A stretch of DNA of 10,084 nt from Hyphochytrium catenoides (GCA_900088475.1 FLMG01002569.1:2098-12181), one strand, 5' to 3'; shown: positions 1 to 9,181, numbered from the stretch's first letter. Numbers and translations: made by a program. The notes: generated by a model not told the origin, from the letters alone.

Positions 1-292
1 AGAGAGAGAGAGAGAGAGAAAGGATGATTCTATGAGGGAACAGGGGTGTTACTTCAGCAGGTGAAGCGCCAGATTGTTTTATCATGGTTCTGGTTTCAAA
101 AGCAGTATTATTCGGAATGGGTTCACACGAGCCCCAGTCCCTTCCAAATCATTCTGCTAAAATGCCATTCAGGTTCGGAACAGAGGGGTTTGTAACGGTT
201 CTGGTTGAGGTTGACATGAGGAAATAGAACTTAGCTTCCTGCCCTCTCTCCCTCTCCATGTGCTCTCTCCTCTGCTTGTTTCTCTCTCTCAC

Positions 293-368
<76 letters not shown>

Positions 369-859
369 ACTGTCTTCTCACGTTTCCCCCCCTCTCTATT
401 CTTTCCTAGCTGCTGCCATCTCCCCGACCTCTTCTCTCTTCCCTCCGGTGTCCGTCTCTCCATCTGTCTCTCGCTAACTTCCTCTCTTTGATGGTCTCCT
501 GGTGCTTCCGCGCCCTCCTCTTCTCTCTTCTCCATAGTCCTCCCACTTTCTCCCTCAATCTCTTCCCGTTGTTCCCTTACGTTGCCTGTTCCCTTCCGCT
601 TGCTTGTTAATAAGCCCAAGAGGGCTATCATTAGTTCCAGAACAGTGATGAGACGCCGTCCAAGGGAAGTCTTTCGCCGCTGATGCCCTGAGGACGGAGC
701 TTCAGAGACCCACACTGGAAAGAAAAGCCCGAGCTCAATCAGAGATTGAAAGCTCCAAGGAAGCGGGGCGTGGGGCCAAGCAAGGGCATGCCAGGAAGGC
801 ACAAGGGTTGTCTTTATTGCTAGACAAGACGGTGACTTCACCTGCCGAGTCTCCCAATC
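1..859. other. Upstream region without a defined gene
   Basis: Bases 1-18 are a GA tract cut by the window edge. Bases 19-240 are unique sequence without a convincing reading frame on either strand; a CAG|GTGAAG donor-like site sits at about 60. Bases 240-600 are CT-rich like the introns further on and could be an intron in the leader. Bases 601-859 are balanced in composition and hold an ATG-less open frame on the plus strand. I see no clear TATA box or start-site motif. Confidence 0.5.
296..363. repeat. Pure (CT)n microsatellite, 68 bases
   Basis: An uninterrupted CT dinucleotide run, the longest in the window, inside a CT-rich stretch upstream of the PDE start. The apparent poly Ser-Leu and Arg-Glu frames over it are products of the repeat. 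Confidence 0.97.
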
Positions 860-1372
860 ATGCTGCCAGTGCTTGAATCCTCTGATTCATATAAAGATAT
901 GTCCACCAAAGATGTGGGAGGGGCGCCGGCCCCAGACTCTAAGAAGCTGGATGAGGTCCGAAGAGTGTCTGGCTATACCATCAAAAGCCTAGAAGATAAC
1001 GAGCCAGAAAGCGTCCAGAACCTGAAAGAAAGGCTTCATGCCGCTAACCTGGAGATCAGCTGGCTTCAGAACCAGCTCCAGCAGCGCCAGGCAGCGGCTA
1101 ACAGCAGCCGTAGTCCAGGAAAGGTTAAGCAAGGGAGGGACAATAAGAAGAGAGTCAGCTCTCGCTCAAGCTTCTCACTGACAGACAGGTAGCATGCTCC
1201 TCATGAGCTATTCCTCCGTAGTCCTAGGGCAGCCGGTCCCTTTGTCTGTGCGCCATTCTCAGCCTTCTCTGCCCTCCAACAGAGTCCTTCTCTATGTCAC
1301 TCCGCATGTTCTGATGGCTCCCCTCTCCTTTCAGCGTTCTTCTTATAAGTTGTCCAACGCCACATCTCCGTC
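860..1372 (+). other. PDE exons 1-2: N-terminal coiled-coil region, two possible splicings
   Basis: The first 88 residues are polar. A heptad-like amphipathic helix lies at about residues 50-80, with L55, L59, L64, L69 and L73 and many Q, E and R, suggesting a short coiled coil that could support dimerisation. I chose donor AAG|GTTAAG at 1123/1124 and acceptor CTTTCAG at 1334/1335 because this joins in phase to a 38-base exon 2 (ending at GTC|GTGAGG) and on to exon 3. An equally in-phase alternative uses donor ACAG|GTAGCA at 1188/1189 and acceptor CCAACAG at 1282/1283. That alternative adds 39 residues. Sequence alone does not decide between them. Confidence 0.6.
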
Positions 1373-3571
1373 GTGAGGGAGCCGCGTCTAACAACTCTCT
1401 CTCTCTCTCTCTCTCTCTACTCTCTTTCTCTCCCCCTTTCTTTTTCCCCCTGCTCTCCCATTGCTCCTCCTCCTTGTCCTCTTCTCGCTCCCCCACATCC
1501 CACAAACTCCTTTCCTCTCCCTGTTCCCGCCATCGCCGGCGGCTTTTCCCAATATCCTTCCTTCCAGCCTCATCATCAAATCCAAGGAAACCGAGGATCA
1601 TATCTCTCGAGCCCGGGAAGAGATCTCCGACGCCGTCTTCTCCTATGTAAACCTCATTGACTTGGTACTGAAGATGCGCCTGAAATACCTCGCTCTCGTG
1701 GACGCTGAGATCTGCAATATCTATCTCACCAACATCGGGACCACACAGATGCTGACAGCGGATGGGGCGGTAGAGACTGACAGAGACAAGCGCGGACTCA
1801 TCCACGAGGTCATGCAGACTAAAAATATCATCTACATCCCGTCAACCAAGGAAGATTTGGGGTTTGACCCAGCCAAGGACGGGCTGGAAGGAGTGGACGT
1901 GAAGACCGTTATCCTGGCACCTCTCAGCGTTGAGAAAGGCAGAATCTTGGCGGTGGTGGAGGTAAGTGCCTGGAGAAGCTATGGAAAGCTGTTGTCTGAA
2001 TATGTACTGATCTCTATACTTTCTCTAGCATTCTCCTGTCTGCCTGCTTTCGTACCTCATGTCCTCCTATGTATCCTCTCTATTCTTCCACGCGCTCCTC
2101 CTCGATCCCACCTTCCAGGCGTTTGATCCTGCCATTAATCTTTTATGCCTCCTCCCCAGCTAATCAACAAAGTTGCTGGAGAAGAGTTTGATCTGGAAGA
2201 TGTGGAATCCATCCGCTGCTTCTCCGTGCATGCAGCTAAAGCATTGGACCTTACTAAGCGACAAGATGACATCGCCGCCAGCACCCGTCTGTCAGAAGCA
2301 AAGATGAAGGCTACCTCTGAAGGCAAGTGTTCATTAACCTTACTGTTGTCTTTCGGGTCCCTCTGTTATCGCATCAGGGCCTTCGTCAGCCACCTCTCTC
2401 AACTAAAGCTCTTAGGACTCGCCTTCCTCCTTAGCAGTTCGAGAACTCGCTCCTCGCTTCTAACTCGTTGCTGCTCTCTCAGTCGTGTCAGGCTTCGAGG
2501 GTCAGGAGGCGCTGCAGAATGTTGTCACGATGTTCATGAACCTTGTGAGCGCGGAGAAGTGCACCGTCTACGAGGTGGTAGAGGAAGAAGGTTTGTCCAC
2601 CTCTCACATCGCGATGTTTTGCAAGGGTCACTCTCCTCCGCTTTCCACCCCAAGTGGCCTTGGGTGGACCTCTATTGCCGCTCTCTTCCTAGTGTTCTGG
2701 CTTCCTTCTTCTCCATTTTCCGTCTGCTGCGCTTCACCTGCACTGACACAAATCACAGGGGCGATCGTCTCCAAGTTTGGCGTTGATACAGCGATCAAGC
2801 TTTCTCTGGGAGAGGGACTAGCAGGACACACCGCCCTTAGCGGAGAAACCATCGCCGTCGTCAACGCCTACCAAGAGCCGCGCTTCAACCCTGTCTTTGA
2901 TCAGAAATTTGACTTCGTAACGCGCAGCGTCCTTTGCATTGCCTCCAGAAATGCCCAGGGAAAGGTAGAATAGACAGTCTGTTCTTCTATGTTGCGCTCT
3001 CTTAGTCGTACGCTCGCCCTCTTCTCTTCCACAATGTCTCAGCCTTCTTCTTCTCCACTTAACTCTTTGCTCCATAGATCGTGGCAGTCATAGAACTGTT
3101 GAATAAGAATGGCGGGGAAGCTTTCACTGCGGGAGACATCGCTCTGTGTGAGAGCTTGAGCCTCCACGTGTCCGCCGCTTTGAACAATGTGAAGCTGAAG
3201 AACGCGGTGGTACGTCTCTCCGTCACGTCGTCTTTTATACACCGTAGCAGCGCGGACTGACCTTGCTCTTCTTGTACCTCTTCGTGCTTTTCTTTCTTGC
3301 TCACTCAACTTTTCATTTACTCTCTAACTCTCTCTCTCTCTGGCATGGCATACCCATAACTTTGCTTGGCAGATGCGCGCTGAAGGAAAGGCCCAAACAC
3401 TCCTGGAGCTCTCCTCTCTCTTCACAAGAGAGCTTCACATAGACAACCTTCTCACAATCATTATGGTCAGTAGATTATCCACCATCACATAAGCCCCACC
3501 TCCTACTGACCTTACCCTTTATCGTTTTTTTAACTCGTCTAACTCTCTCTCTCTTACCTCTCTGTCTCTGT

Positions 3572-3626
<55 letters not shown>

Positions 3627-6578
3627 CTACCACTTCTCCACACAGCAAGCGTGCAGAAAGCCTTTTGACTGTGAGAAATGCAGTATCTTTATTGCGAGCG
3701 ATGACGGCAAGGAGCTGTGGCAGCCGACTGGAAGCGAGCTGGACCATCTCAAGATCAGGATCTCAAGTGAGCAAGGTACCTCATTCTGACAGAAGTCTAC
3801 GCGCACATTGATCCTCGCTCACCTTAGACTTGGAGCCGGCCCGGCTCTGACGGTTTCTTTCTTCTGTTGCCACTTTAGATCCTCTATCTTTTGTCTTTCT
3901 TTCTTTCCCTCTCCGAGATCTCGTTTTCTCTCTCTCTCTCTCTCTGAGATCTCTTTCTCTCCCTCTCCGAGACCTCTTTCTCTCTCTCTCTCTCTTCCCC
4001 CTCTCCCTCCAGGGTTCCTCTATCTCTCTCGTCCTCTCTCTTTCGCTATTTCTCTCCTTCTCTCTCCAATTCTTCTCCGTCTCTTTTCCGCTTCTACTTC
4101 GCCCCGCTTTCCCTTTGTCTTCTTATTCAAATAACTCATGCTGCCTTGCTTTTCCCAGGCATTGTCGGCGCCTGTTTCACTTCGGGAAAGAACCAGAACG
4201 TCCCTGACGCCCATGCAGACCCCAGATTCTGCATCGATGTGGACAAGAAGACGGGCTATCACACTAGAAGCATCCTGGCAGTTCCTATCAAAGGTTCGTT
4301 GATCTCCTTTCTTCTCATTTTCCCTGTAGCTTTCTCACTTTTGGCAGCGCACACACCGCTCCTCATAGTGAACAGAAGCTCTGAGCGATGTCTCTAGTGC
4401 CTCGTTGTTACCGTTTCTATGAGCTCCCAACTTATGTTCCTTGCTTGCTCAGGACCCAAGGGAGACAACATTGGCGTGTTTGAGGTGCTGAATAAGCTGA
4501 CAGAGTCGCCTTTCAACAAGGCAGACGAGGAGTTTGCTGAAGCTGTGACCAGCCAGATCGGCATCGCCATTCAGAACGCAAAGCTCTTTGCTTCTGAGCA
4601 GCGAGCGAAGAACAGAAGCGATGCTCTGGTGGAAGTGATGAAGGCCAACTCCTCGGCCAAGTCGGCTCGCCAGGCTATTGATCAGTTGGCCTCCGCTGCA
4701 TGCAAGGTAGGGGGGCGTCATTAGATGAAGAGATGTCTGGCATGGGTTCAGAGCAAGAGTCAGCTAGTTTTAGGAGAGGAAGCAAGCAGTGCGGCCAATG
4801 GGCACAGTTTCTAGGCTAATCTGCCTCTTCCTTCTCTGCAGATCCTCAATGCGGAGAAGGTGTCACTCTTTCTGTACGATGACCTCAACAGCACGCTGTA
4901 TTGCAAGGTAGGCAAGGATGTCAAGGGTCTGGTCGTTCCTCTGGGCAAGGGCTTTCCAGGCACTGTGGCGCTGAGCGGCAAGCTGCTGAACATCCGTAAC
5001 GTCAAGCACAATCCGCTCTACGACGCCGCGCACGACATCGCCATCGGCTCCAGCCCTCGGAATCTACTTTGTGTGCCGGTAAACTCAGGAGGAAAGGTGG
5101 CTGCGGTCTTGCAGGCGGTGAACAAGAATGAGGGAGTGGCCTTTACAGAGGACGATGAGATGCTTCTAGGAGCCATAGCTGAGGAGTTTGCCGTGGTGAT
5201 TGAGAAGCGCTCCTCGGAGTTGGCCTTTGAGGCCGTCTACGCCCATGAGAACCACAACATGGACGGAGACATGACGACGACGTTCCTCTCTCAGTACATG
5301 TCCAAGCAACGGCTAGCCTTCGCCAAAGAGAACCAAGGTAGGAGGAGACATTTTTTCTCTAATCTCCTGTCTTAGGGTTAGGTACACCCTCTCCCCTGGC
5401 TCTCGGTCTCTCTCTCTCTCTCCATCTTTTCTCTCCTTCATGGTTGCGCCTTATGGTCCATGTGCGATTCGCTGGTTCTGAATTCTCTCTCGTGTCTCCG
5501 TTCCTGTCTTTTCATCTCCGGCTCAAATTGGCACGATGGCCTAAGCTAACTGTTGTTGGAAGCAGGGCACATCCGCCTGCCAATCAGTGGGATCACCAGC
5601 CCTAGAGAGGGCAACAGGTTCCAGGGTGAGATGGCCAACGAACTGCGCCGCTGGGACTTCGATCCCTTCAAGTTTTCTACTGAGGAGCTGCTGGGATACG
5701 TTGTCGAGATCTTCTGCGCGCTGAATGTCGTGGCGAGGTTCCGGATCCCTGAGGACAAGCTCCAGCACTTTGTGGTGGCTGTGAAGAACCAGTACAGGGA
5801 CAACGCCTATCATAACTTCGTGCATGGCTTCACGACGCTGCAGGTTACCTTTGCGCTCACGACGTCAACCAAAGCCGCTAGCTTGCTGGACAGCATCGAT
5901 TACCTGTCACTAGCGATCGCCTCGTACTGTCACGACATGGGACACAATGGCCGAAACAATGACTTCCACGTCAAGAGTAAGAGCGACCTAGCTCTGACGT
6001 ACAATGACCAGTCTGTTTTAGAGAATCTCCACTCTTTCCTCTGCTGGGATACGCTCAAACAGCAGCACTGCAACATTCTTGAAGGCATCACGGACGTTGC
6101 AGACTATCGCCGCATCAGAAAGACAGTGGTCAATGCGATACTAGCCACTGACATGAGCTTCCACGTGAAGATGACGAACAAAATGCAGGAGCGACTGCGT
6201 CACGGGACTTATAGCAAGGACAACCCAGACGATCGGCTTCTGTTAACCTCAGGGATTGTCCATAGCGCGGACATTTCCAGCCCCATCTTGCCCATTGCTC
6301 TGGCAGAGGAATTCGCGAACAAGGTGATGGAAGAGTTCAATGAGCAGTATGAGGAAGAGGTCCAGCGAGGCGTCGCTCCATCGCCTTTCATGGCTGCGAA
6401 GGTGGGCTCACCGGAGCACGCCAAGCTTAACCTTGTCTTTATCGACTCGTGCGTCTTCCCTCTGTGGAAGCTGCTGTCGGAGTTCTTGGGCGGGCTAGAC
6501 AGCTGCATCAGTAACATTCAGAGGAACAGGAGTAGCTGGGAACAGAGGGCATCAGCTGCCGTTCCCTCCGCAAAGTAG
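860..6578 (+). CDS. Four-GAF-domain class I cyclic nucleotide phosphodiesterase, 13 exons
   Basis: Hydrolyses cyclic AMP and/or cyclic GMP to the 5' nucleotide; GAF domains probably sense a ligand. Exons in my model: 860-1123, 1335-1372, 1568-1961, 2160-2322, 2483-2590, 2759-2964, 3078-3209, 3373-3465, 3646-3775, 4159-4293, 4453-4706, 4842-5337, 5566-6578. All junctions keep frame, giving about 1141 residues. Order: coiled coil (about 50-80), GAF-A (120-265), GAF-B (290-432), GAF-C (440-605), GAF-D (610-770), catalytic domain (about 850-1125). Metal motif HDX2HX4N is at H927-N936. No signal peptide or membrane segment is seen, so it is probably soluble. The ATG at 860 is the first in its frame after a stop at 833-835; the ATG at 899 (residue 14) is an alternative. 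GAF-PDEs are usually cytosolic dimers with two GAFs; four is odd. Substrate choice cannot be read. Family very sure; exons 1-2 least sure. Confidence 0.93.
1395..1418. repeat. (CT)12 microsatellite in PDE intron 2
   Basis: A 24-base CT run within the intron 1373-1567, followed by a long pyrimidine-rich stretch up to the CCTTCCAG acceptor. Confidence 0.95.
1568..2322 (+). other. GAF-A domain of the PDE (exons 3-4)
   Basis: Residues about 120-265, split by a 198-base intron with a perfect GTAAGT donor at 1962. The fold signature is the C-terminal strand ILAVVE followed by LINK and a final helix ending near residue 265. The NKFDE-type motif reads N235 K236, five residues, F242, three residues, D246 V247. 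Its last acidic residue is therefore missing. The region where other GAFs carry N-x-x-D-A-x-x-D-P-R-F instead reads IPSTKEDLGFDP. A retained GAF fold is likely; nucleotide binding by this copy is doubtful. Confidence 0.82.
2323..2482 (+). other. Probable GC-AG intron of the PDE gene
   Basis: The exon 4 to 5 junction reads GAAG|GCAAGT ... CTCTCAG|TCGTG. Ends at 2322 (phase 1) and 2483 restore the frame exactly. The nearby GT dinucleotides at 2327 and 2329 are weak donors; the first does not fit the phase. AAG|GCAAGT is the form typical of genuine GC donors. The other introns in this gene start with GT. Confidence 0.75.
2483..3209 (+). other. GAF-B domain of the PDE (exons 5-7)
   Basis: Residues about 290-432 over three exons. 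The order follows a textbook GAF: CTVYEV strand, LGEGLAGHTALSG loop, AVVNAYQEPRF, TRSVLCIAS strand, then IVAVIELLNK. The NKFDE position reads N400 K401, five residues, F407, three residues, D411 I412, so the glutamate is replaced by isoleucine. The loop sequence is closer to that of GAF-D than to its immediate neighbours. Exon junctions at 2590/2759 (phase 1) and 2964/3078 (phase 0) are in frame. Confidence 0.88.
3577..3623. repeat. (CT)n microsatellite in PDE intron 8, 47 bases
   Basis: A pure CT run filling the acceptor side of the intron 3466-3645, ending about 20 bases before the CACACAG acceptor. It may serve as an extended polypyrimidine tract. Confidence 0.96.
3895..4120. repeat. Degenerate CT-rich repeat block in PDE intron 9
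   Basis: The longest PDE intron visible (3776-4158) carries imperfect CT runs with repeated units built on GAGATCTC or GAGACCTC followed by TTTCTCTC, at about 3915-3980. It looks like a minisatellite-type expansion of intronic pyrimidine sequence. No coding signal is seen in it. Confidence 0.7.
4624..5230 (+). other. GAF-D domain of the PDE (exons 11-12)
   Basis: Residues about 610-770. A helix rich in alanine and serine leads into AEKVSLFLYDD, then the LGKGFPGTVALSG loop, NIRNVKHNPLY, LLCVPV and VLQAVNK. The NKFDE motif is complete: N733 K734, five residues, F740, three residues, D744 E745. It is the GAF nearest the catalytic domain. It is followed by a hydrophilic linker (about 775-845) broken by an intron at 5338-5565. 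A second candidate ligand-binding GAF. Confidence 0.9.
5566..6578 (+). other. PDE catalytic domain (exon 13)
   Basis: One 1013-base exon carries the whole PDEase_I domain. Visible active-site elements: Y886-H887-N888 with the catalytic histidine H887, and metal ligand H891; H927 and D928 of HDMGHNGRNN, which fits HDX2HX4N; E957 in YNDQSVLEN; ATDMS with D1000; HSADISSP with H1037 and the second metal aspartate D1040; and VFIDSCVFPLW with F1096, I1097 and D1098. All metal ligands are present, so the enzyme should be active. The residue three before F1096 is N1093 where the family normally has glutamine. The stop is TAG at 6576-6578. Confidence 0.95.
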
Positions 6579-6758
6579 ACCCGAAGAGTGACATAATGTT
6601 CAATTACTTTGTATCTTTATATAATTCAGTCATTGCCATTAAGCGGCGGAAGGGAGAAAGAGAGAAAGAAAGAAAGAAAGGTAGAGAGAGAGAAAGCTTG
6701 AGATAGGTTAGCACTGCTCTTCTCGTTCAAATTATCGTGAGTCTCCCTGGTTGACTGC
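6579..6758. other. Tail-to-tail intergenic spacer of 180 bases
   Basis: Separates the TAG of the PDE gene from the TAA of the minus-strand gene. AT-rich sequence (about 6590-6640) follows the PDE stop. No AATAAA signal is present on either strand, so the polyadenylation signals are not the canonical hexamer, and the 3' ends of the two transcripts may overlap. Confidence 0.7.
6651..6694. repeat. GA and GAAA purine-rich simple repeat between the two genes
   Basis: Imperfect GAAA and GA units on the given strand in the spacer between the two stop codons; CT-rich in the sense of the minus-strand gene. Confidence 0.85.
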
Positions 6759-7628
6759 TTACATATGCTTAAATATTGCTTCCATTTGCCTCCGCCGCCG
6801 TTCTCTCATTGCCCTTGAGCGCTCTAATTGGTGGAGAATGTACTCGCTTGTCTTTCTATGCCCTGCAAGACGCTCTGACGCCTTTCCTCTCTCCTCATGG
6901 GCTAAGAACGACCTAGAGCAATTTCTCTCTGATGGCTCGGCAAGGGAGAGACCTCTTTCCATCCTGCGGCCTACTATTCTCTCGCCCCGAGTTGGCTTGC
7001 GGCTTGCGTCTAGGTAACAGTGATCCTTGTCTCCTTTTGATAACAAGTCTCTGTCTTTCTTTGTCCGGCTCTGCTGCCATTGAGGTGTCGGATCATCGCA
7101 CCTGAAGCTGTAGGATGCTGCTCTAGCTTCTTCCTCTCCTTCTCCTTCCGTATCTGTGCCAGTAAAGCCATAAGAATGCCGCCCTTCTGATTGGAAGAGT
7201 GAGGATGAGAGTCGACCCGTATCCCTGGGAGGCAAATGGGTCTCTTCCTCCCTAAAAGACACGGGACGAGGTCGTCTTCTCCCTTGACTCCTGCTCCTGG
7301 TCGGCGGTATGCCTTCCTCCAGCCTGGTTGCAGCTTTGGCAAGGTAGTCAAAGTATTCCATCTGATCCCATTGACTGAATATCTGCTCTGCTTGTGAAGG
7401 CAGAGCTCTAGGATGCATGTTCGGCTGCTTATATAGGGCTACTCCTGGCTCTCTCAAGCCTGGGAAAGGAGAAGAAGAGAGATATGCAGCTCCCTTCCTG
7501 GTTGGGAGAGAAGAGAAAGAGTGATCTTCTTCCTGATAAACGGAGTGAGAGAGGTGAGGTTCTCTCGCCGAGATCTCTTCCCATCCGTCCGTGATGTCAC
7601 TCAGCCTGTCCTCTCCCATGACTCTCAC
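6759..7628 (-). other. Coiled-coil gene, last exon and C terminus
   Basis: Entered in phase 0 at acceptor CCTCATTAG (7629/7628) and open for 289 codons to TAA. The sequence is polar and probably disordered, with stretches rich in S, R and E. A short helix IFSQWDQMEYFDYLAKAATR lies near its middle. The end is arginine-rich and helical (LERSRAMRERRRRQ) and finishes IFKHM. No known domain is recognised. Confidence 0.78.
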
Positions 7629-8601
7629 CTAATGAGGCGACGGCAGTGGAATGAGCAAGAGAGAGACAGCGAGAGCGAAGAGCAAAAAGAGAGAAGGACC
7701 ACGCGGGAAGACTGTGGACCAGAATAGAGAGAAGGAAGAAGAGCTAAGGGTACCTTCGCTGCAAGATACTCTTGCCGCTCCTGCTCAGCCAATGCTTCTG
7801 CCTGACGCTCTTTTTCCTGTTGCTCTATGCGCTTCTTGATCTCTTCCTCTTGTCTCTTTTGCTCTTCCTCCGCTTCCTGCTCATCAATCCTCAGCCGTCG
7901 TTTAAGGGCCAGGATCGCAATGTCTAACTCTTCTCTGATGGCAGTGACCGCATCCTCATATTTCTCTGAGCGGAGGCATTCAGTGAGCTGAGGACGGAAT
8001 GGAAGGGACATCTCGTCCAGCAGAGATAGAACATAAGGAGACAACGCGAAGAGAGAGGAAGAGCCCTGAGAGAGATATAAAGGAAAGACGAAAGTTGAAT
8101 GAGAAAAGAGAGAAAATGAGAGAGGGATGAAGAGAGACACAGACGAGAGGGTGCTAAGCAGAGTCAAGGCTTTACCTCTCCCTGGTGCCAGATGCGGTAG
8201 ACTTTGATCATCTCCCAACGCTTTCGAGGTGCTCCTCTTCTCGTCCTGAAGCTGATTCTCCTCTGAGTTCTGAGTCCATCGCAGGGGCGCTCCTTCGAAG
8301 ACTTCCAAAGCCCACTTTTGCTGCGCCTCGTGGAGCCTCTGGAGAGTGAGTTCAGTCTCTTTCTCATCCTCCTCCAAGGGGGCCTCCACGTCTTCCTTGG
8401 AGTCTTCTCCTTGTTTGACGGTAGCTTCCTTTGACTTGCCAGGCTTGCTGCTCGCAAACGGAGCATCTGGCTTCGTTGTGAACCTACGGACAGCACGCTT
8501 AACGCGTCTCTTTCTCTTCCTTTTTCTTTCTCAGTCTTCCCGTTCATACTTCAAGTCCTTTTAAATGCTTTCTTTTCCCTTCTTCTCTCCTTCCATTTGC
8601 A

Positions 8602-8634
<33 letters not shown>

Positions 8635-9181
8635 GTGGCCTCACCTGCTGTTGATTGACGCTAGCGCTGTCTCCAAGTCCTGGGCAATCTGTGCGATGGG
8701 TGGAGGACCACCATTCTCGCTCTTGCCGCCACTGAACGAGTCTGAGTGAGAGAGTCCTGGCCACTCTTCCATGCTGAACTCTTCTATCGGTTTGGAGAGG
8801 CTGAAAGAACGGGGAGGGATAGACCCAGAGAGAGGGAGAGAGACAAAAGAGAGAGAGAGACAAAAGAGGGAGAGAGAGGGAGAGTCAGCCACGGAATACG
8901 GGTAAGAGAGACCCTCAAGGCACTGCTCTCACGTGTGTTTGAGTCGTGAAACCACGTTATCGAGGCTTCGCTCGATGTCTTGCAGAGTGTCGCTGGCCAC
9001 CACTGAGGAGGTTAGACCGTCTAGGTCTTCAAATACGTCTAAGAGAGAGAGAAACAGAGCTTAGTAAGACAAGAACAAGCTGCGGGCAAAGGCAAGAGAG
9101 GAAACAAGCAGCACTGAGGCAAACGAGAGTTCTGGATGGACGATGAGGAGGAAGAAAAAGGGAAGGACGCAAGAGAAAGAC

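Larger units (their letters stand above)
3373..4623 (+). other. GAF-C domain of the PDE (exons 8-11)
   Basis: Residues about 440-605, spread over four exons. It starts with a long helix containing LLELSSLFTRELHIDNLLTI, which resembles the connecting helix that precedes many GAF domains. Diagnostic segments are CSIFIAS, then NVPDAHADPRF, then TRSILAVPI, and finally VFEVLNK. The NKFDE motif is complete: N568 K569, five residues, F575, three residues, D579 E580. In characterised cyclic-nucleotide-binding GAFs of PDEs and cyclases this motif is associated with ligand binding, so GAF-C is a good candidate for a cyclic nucleotide sensor; that is inference. Confidence 0.9.

Noticed and set aside
258-491. 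77-codon plus-strand frame with a long Ser-Leu run resembling a signal peptide
   Set aside because: The hydrophobic run is the translated (CT)n tract, with no supporting sequence around it.
293-841. 182-codon open frame on the minus strand
   Set aside because: Its end is an Arg-Glu repeat from the CT microsatellite and the rest is low-complexity charged sequence without a recognisable fold. It is more likely a product of the CT-rich region.
3475-3747. Minus-strand frame across the CT run of PDE intron 8
   Set aside because: Antisense to a real exon and a microsatellite; Arg-Glu repeat composition.
6751-7017. Plus-strand 88-codon frame after the PDE gene
   Set aside because: Antisense to the last exon of the minus-strand gene, which has a longer frame with phase-matched upstream exons.
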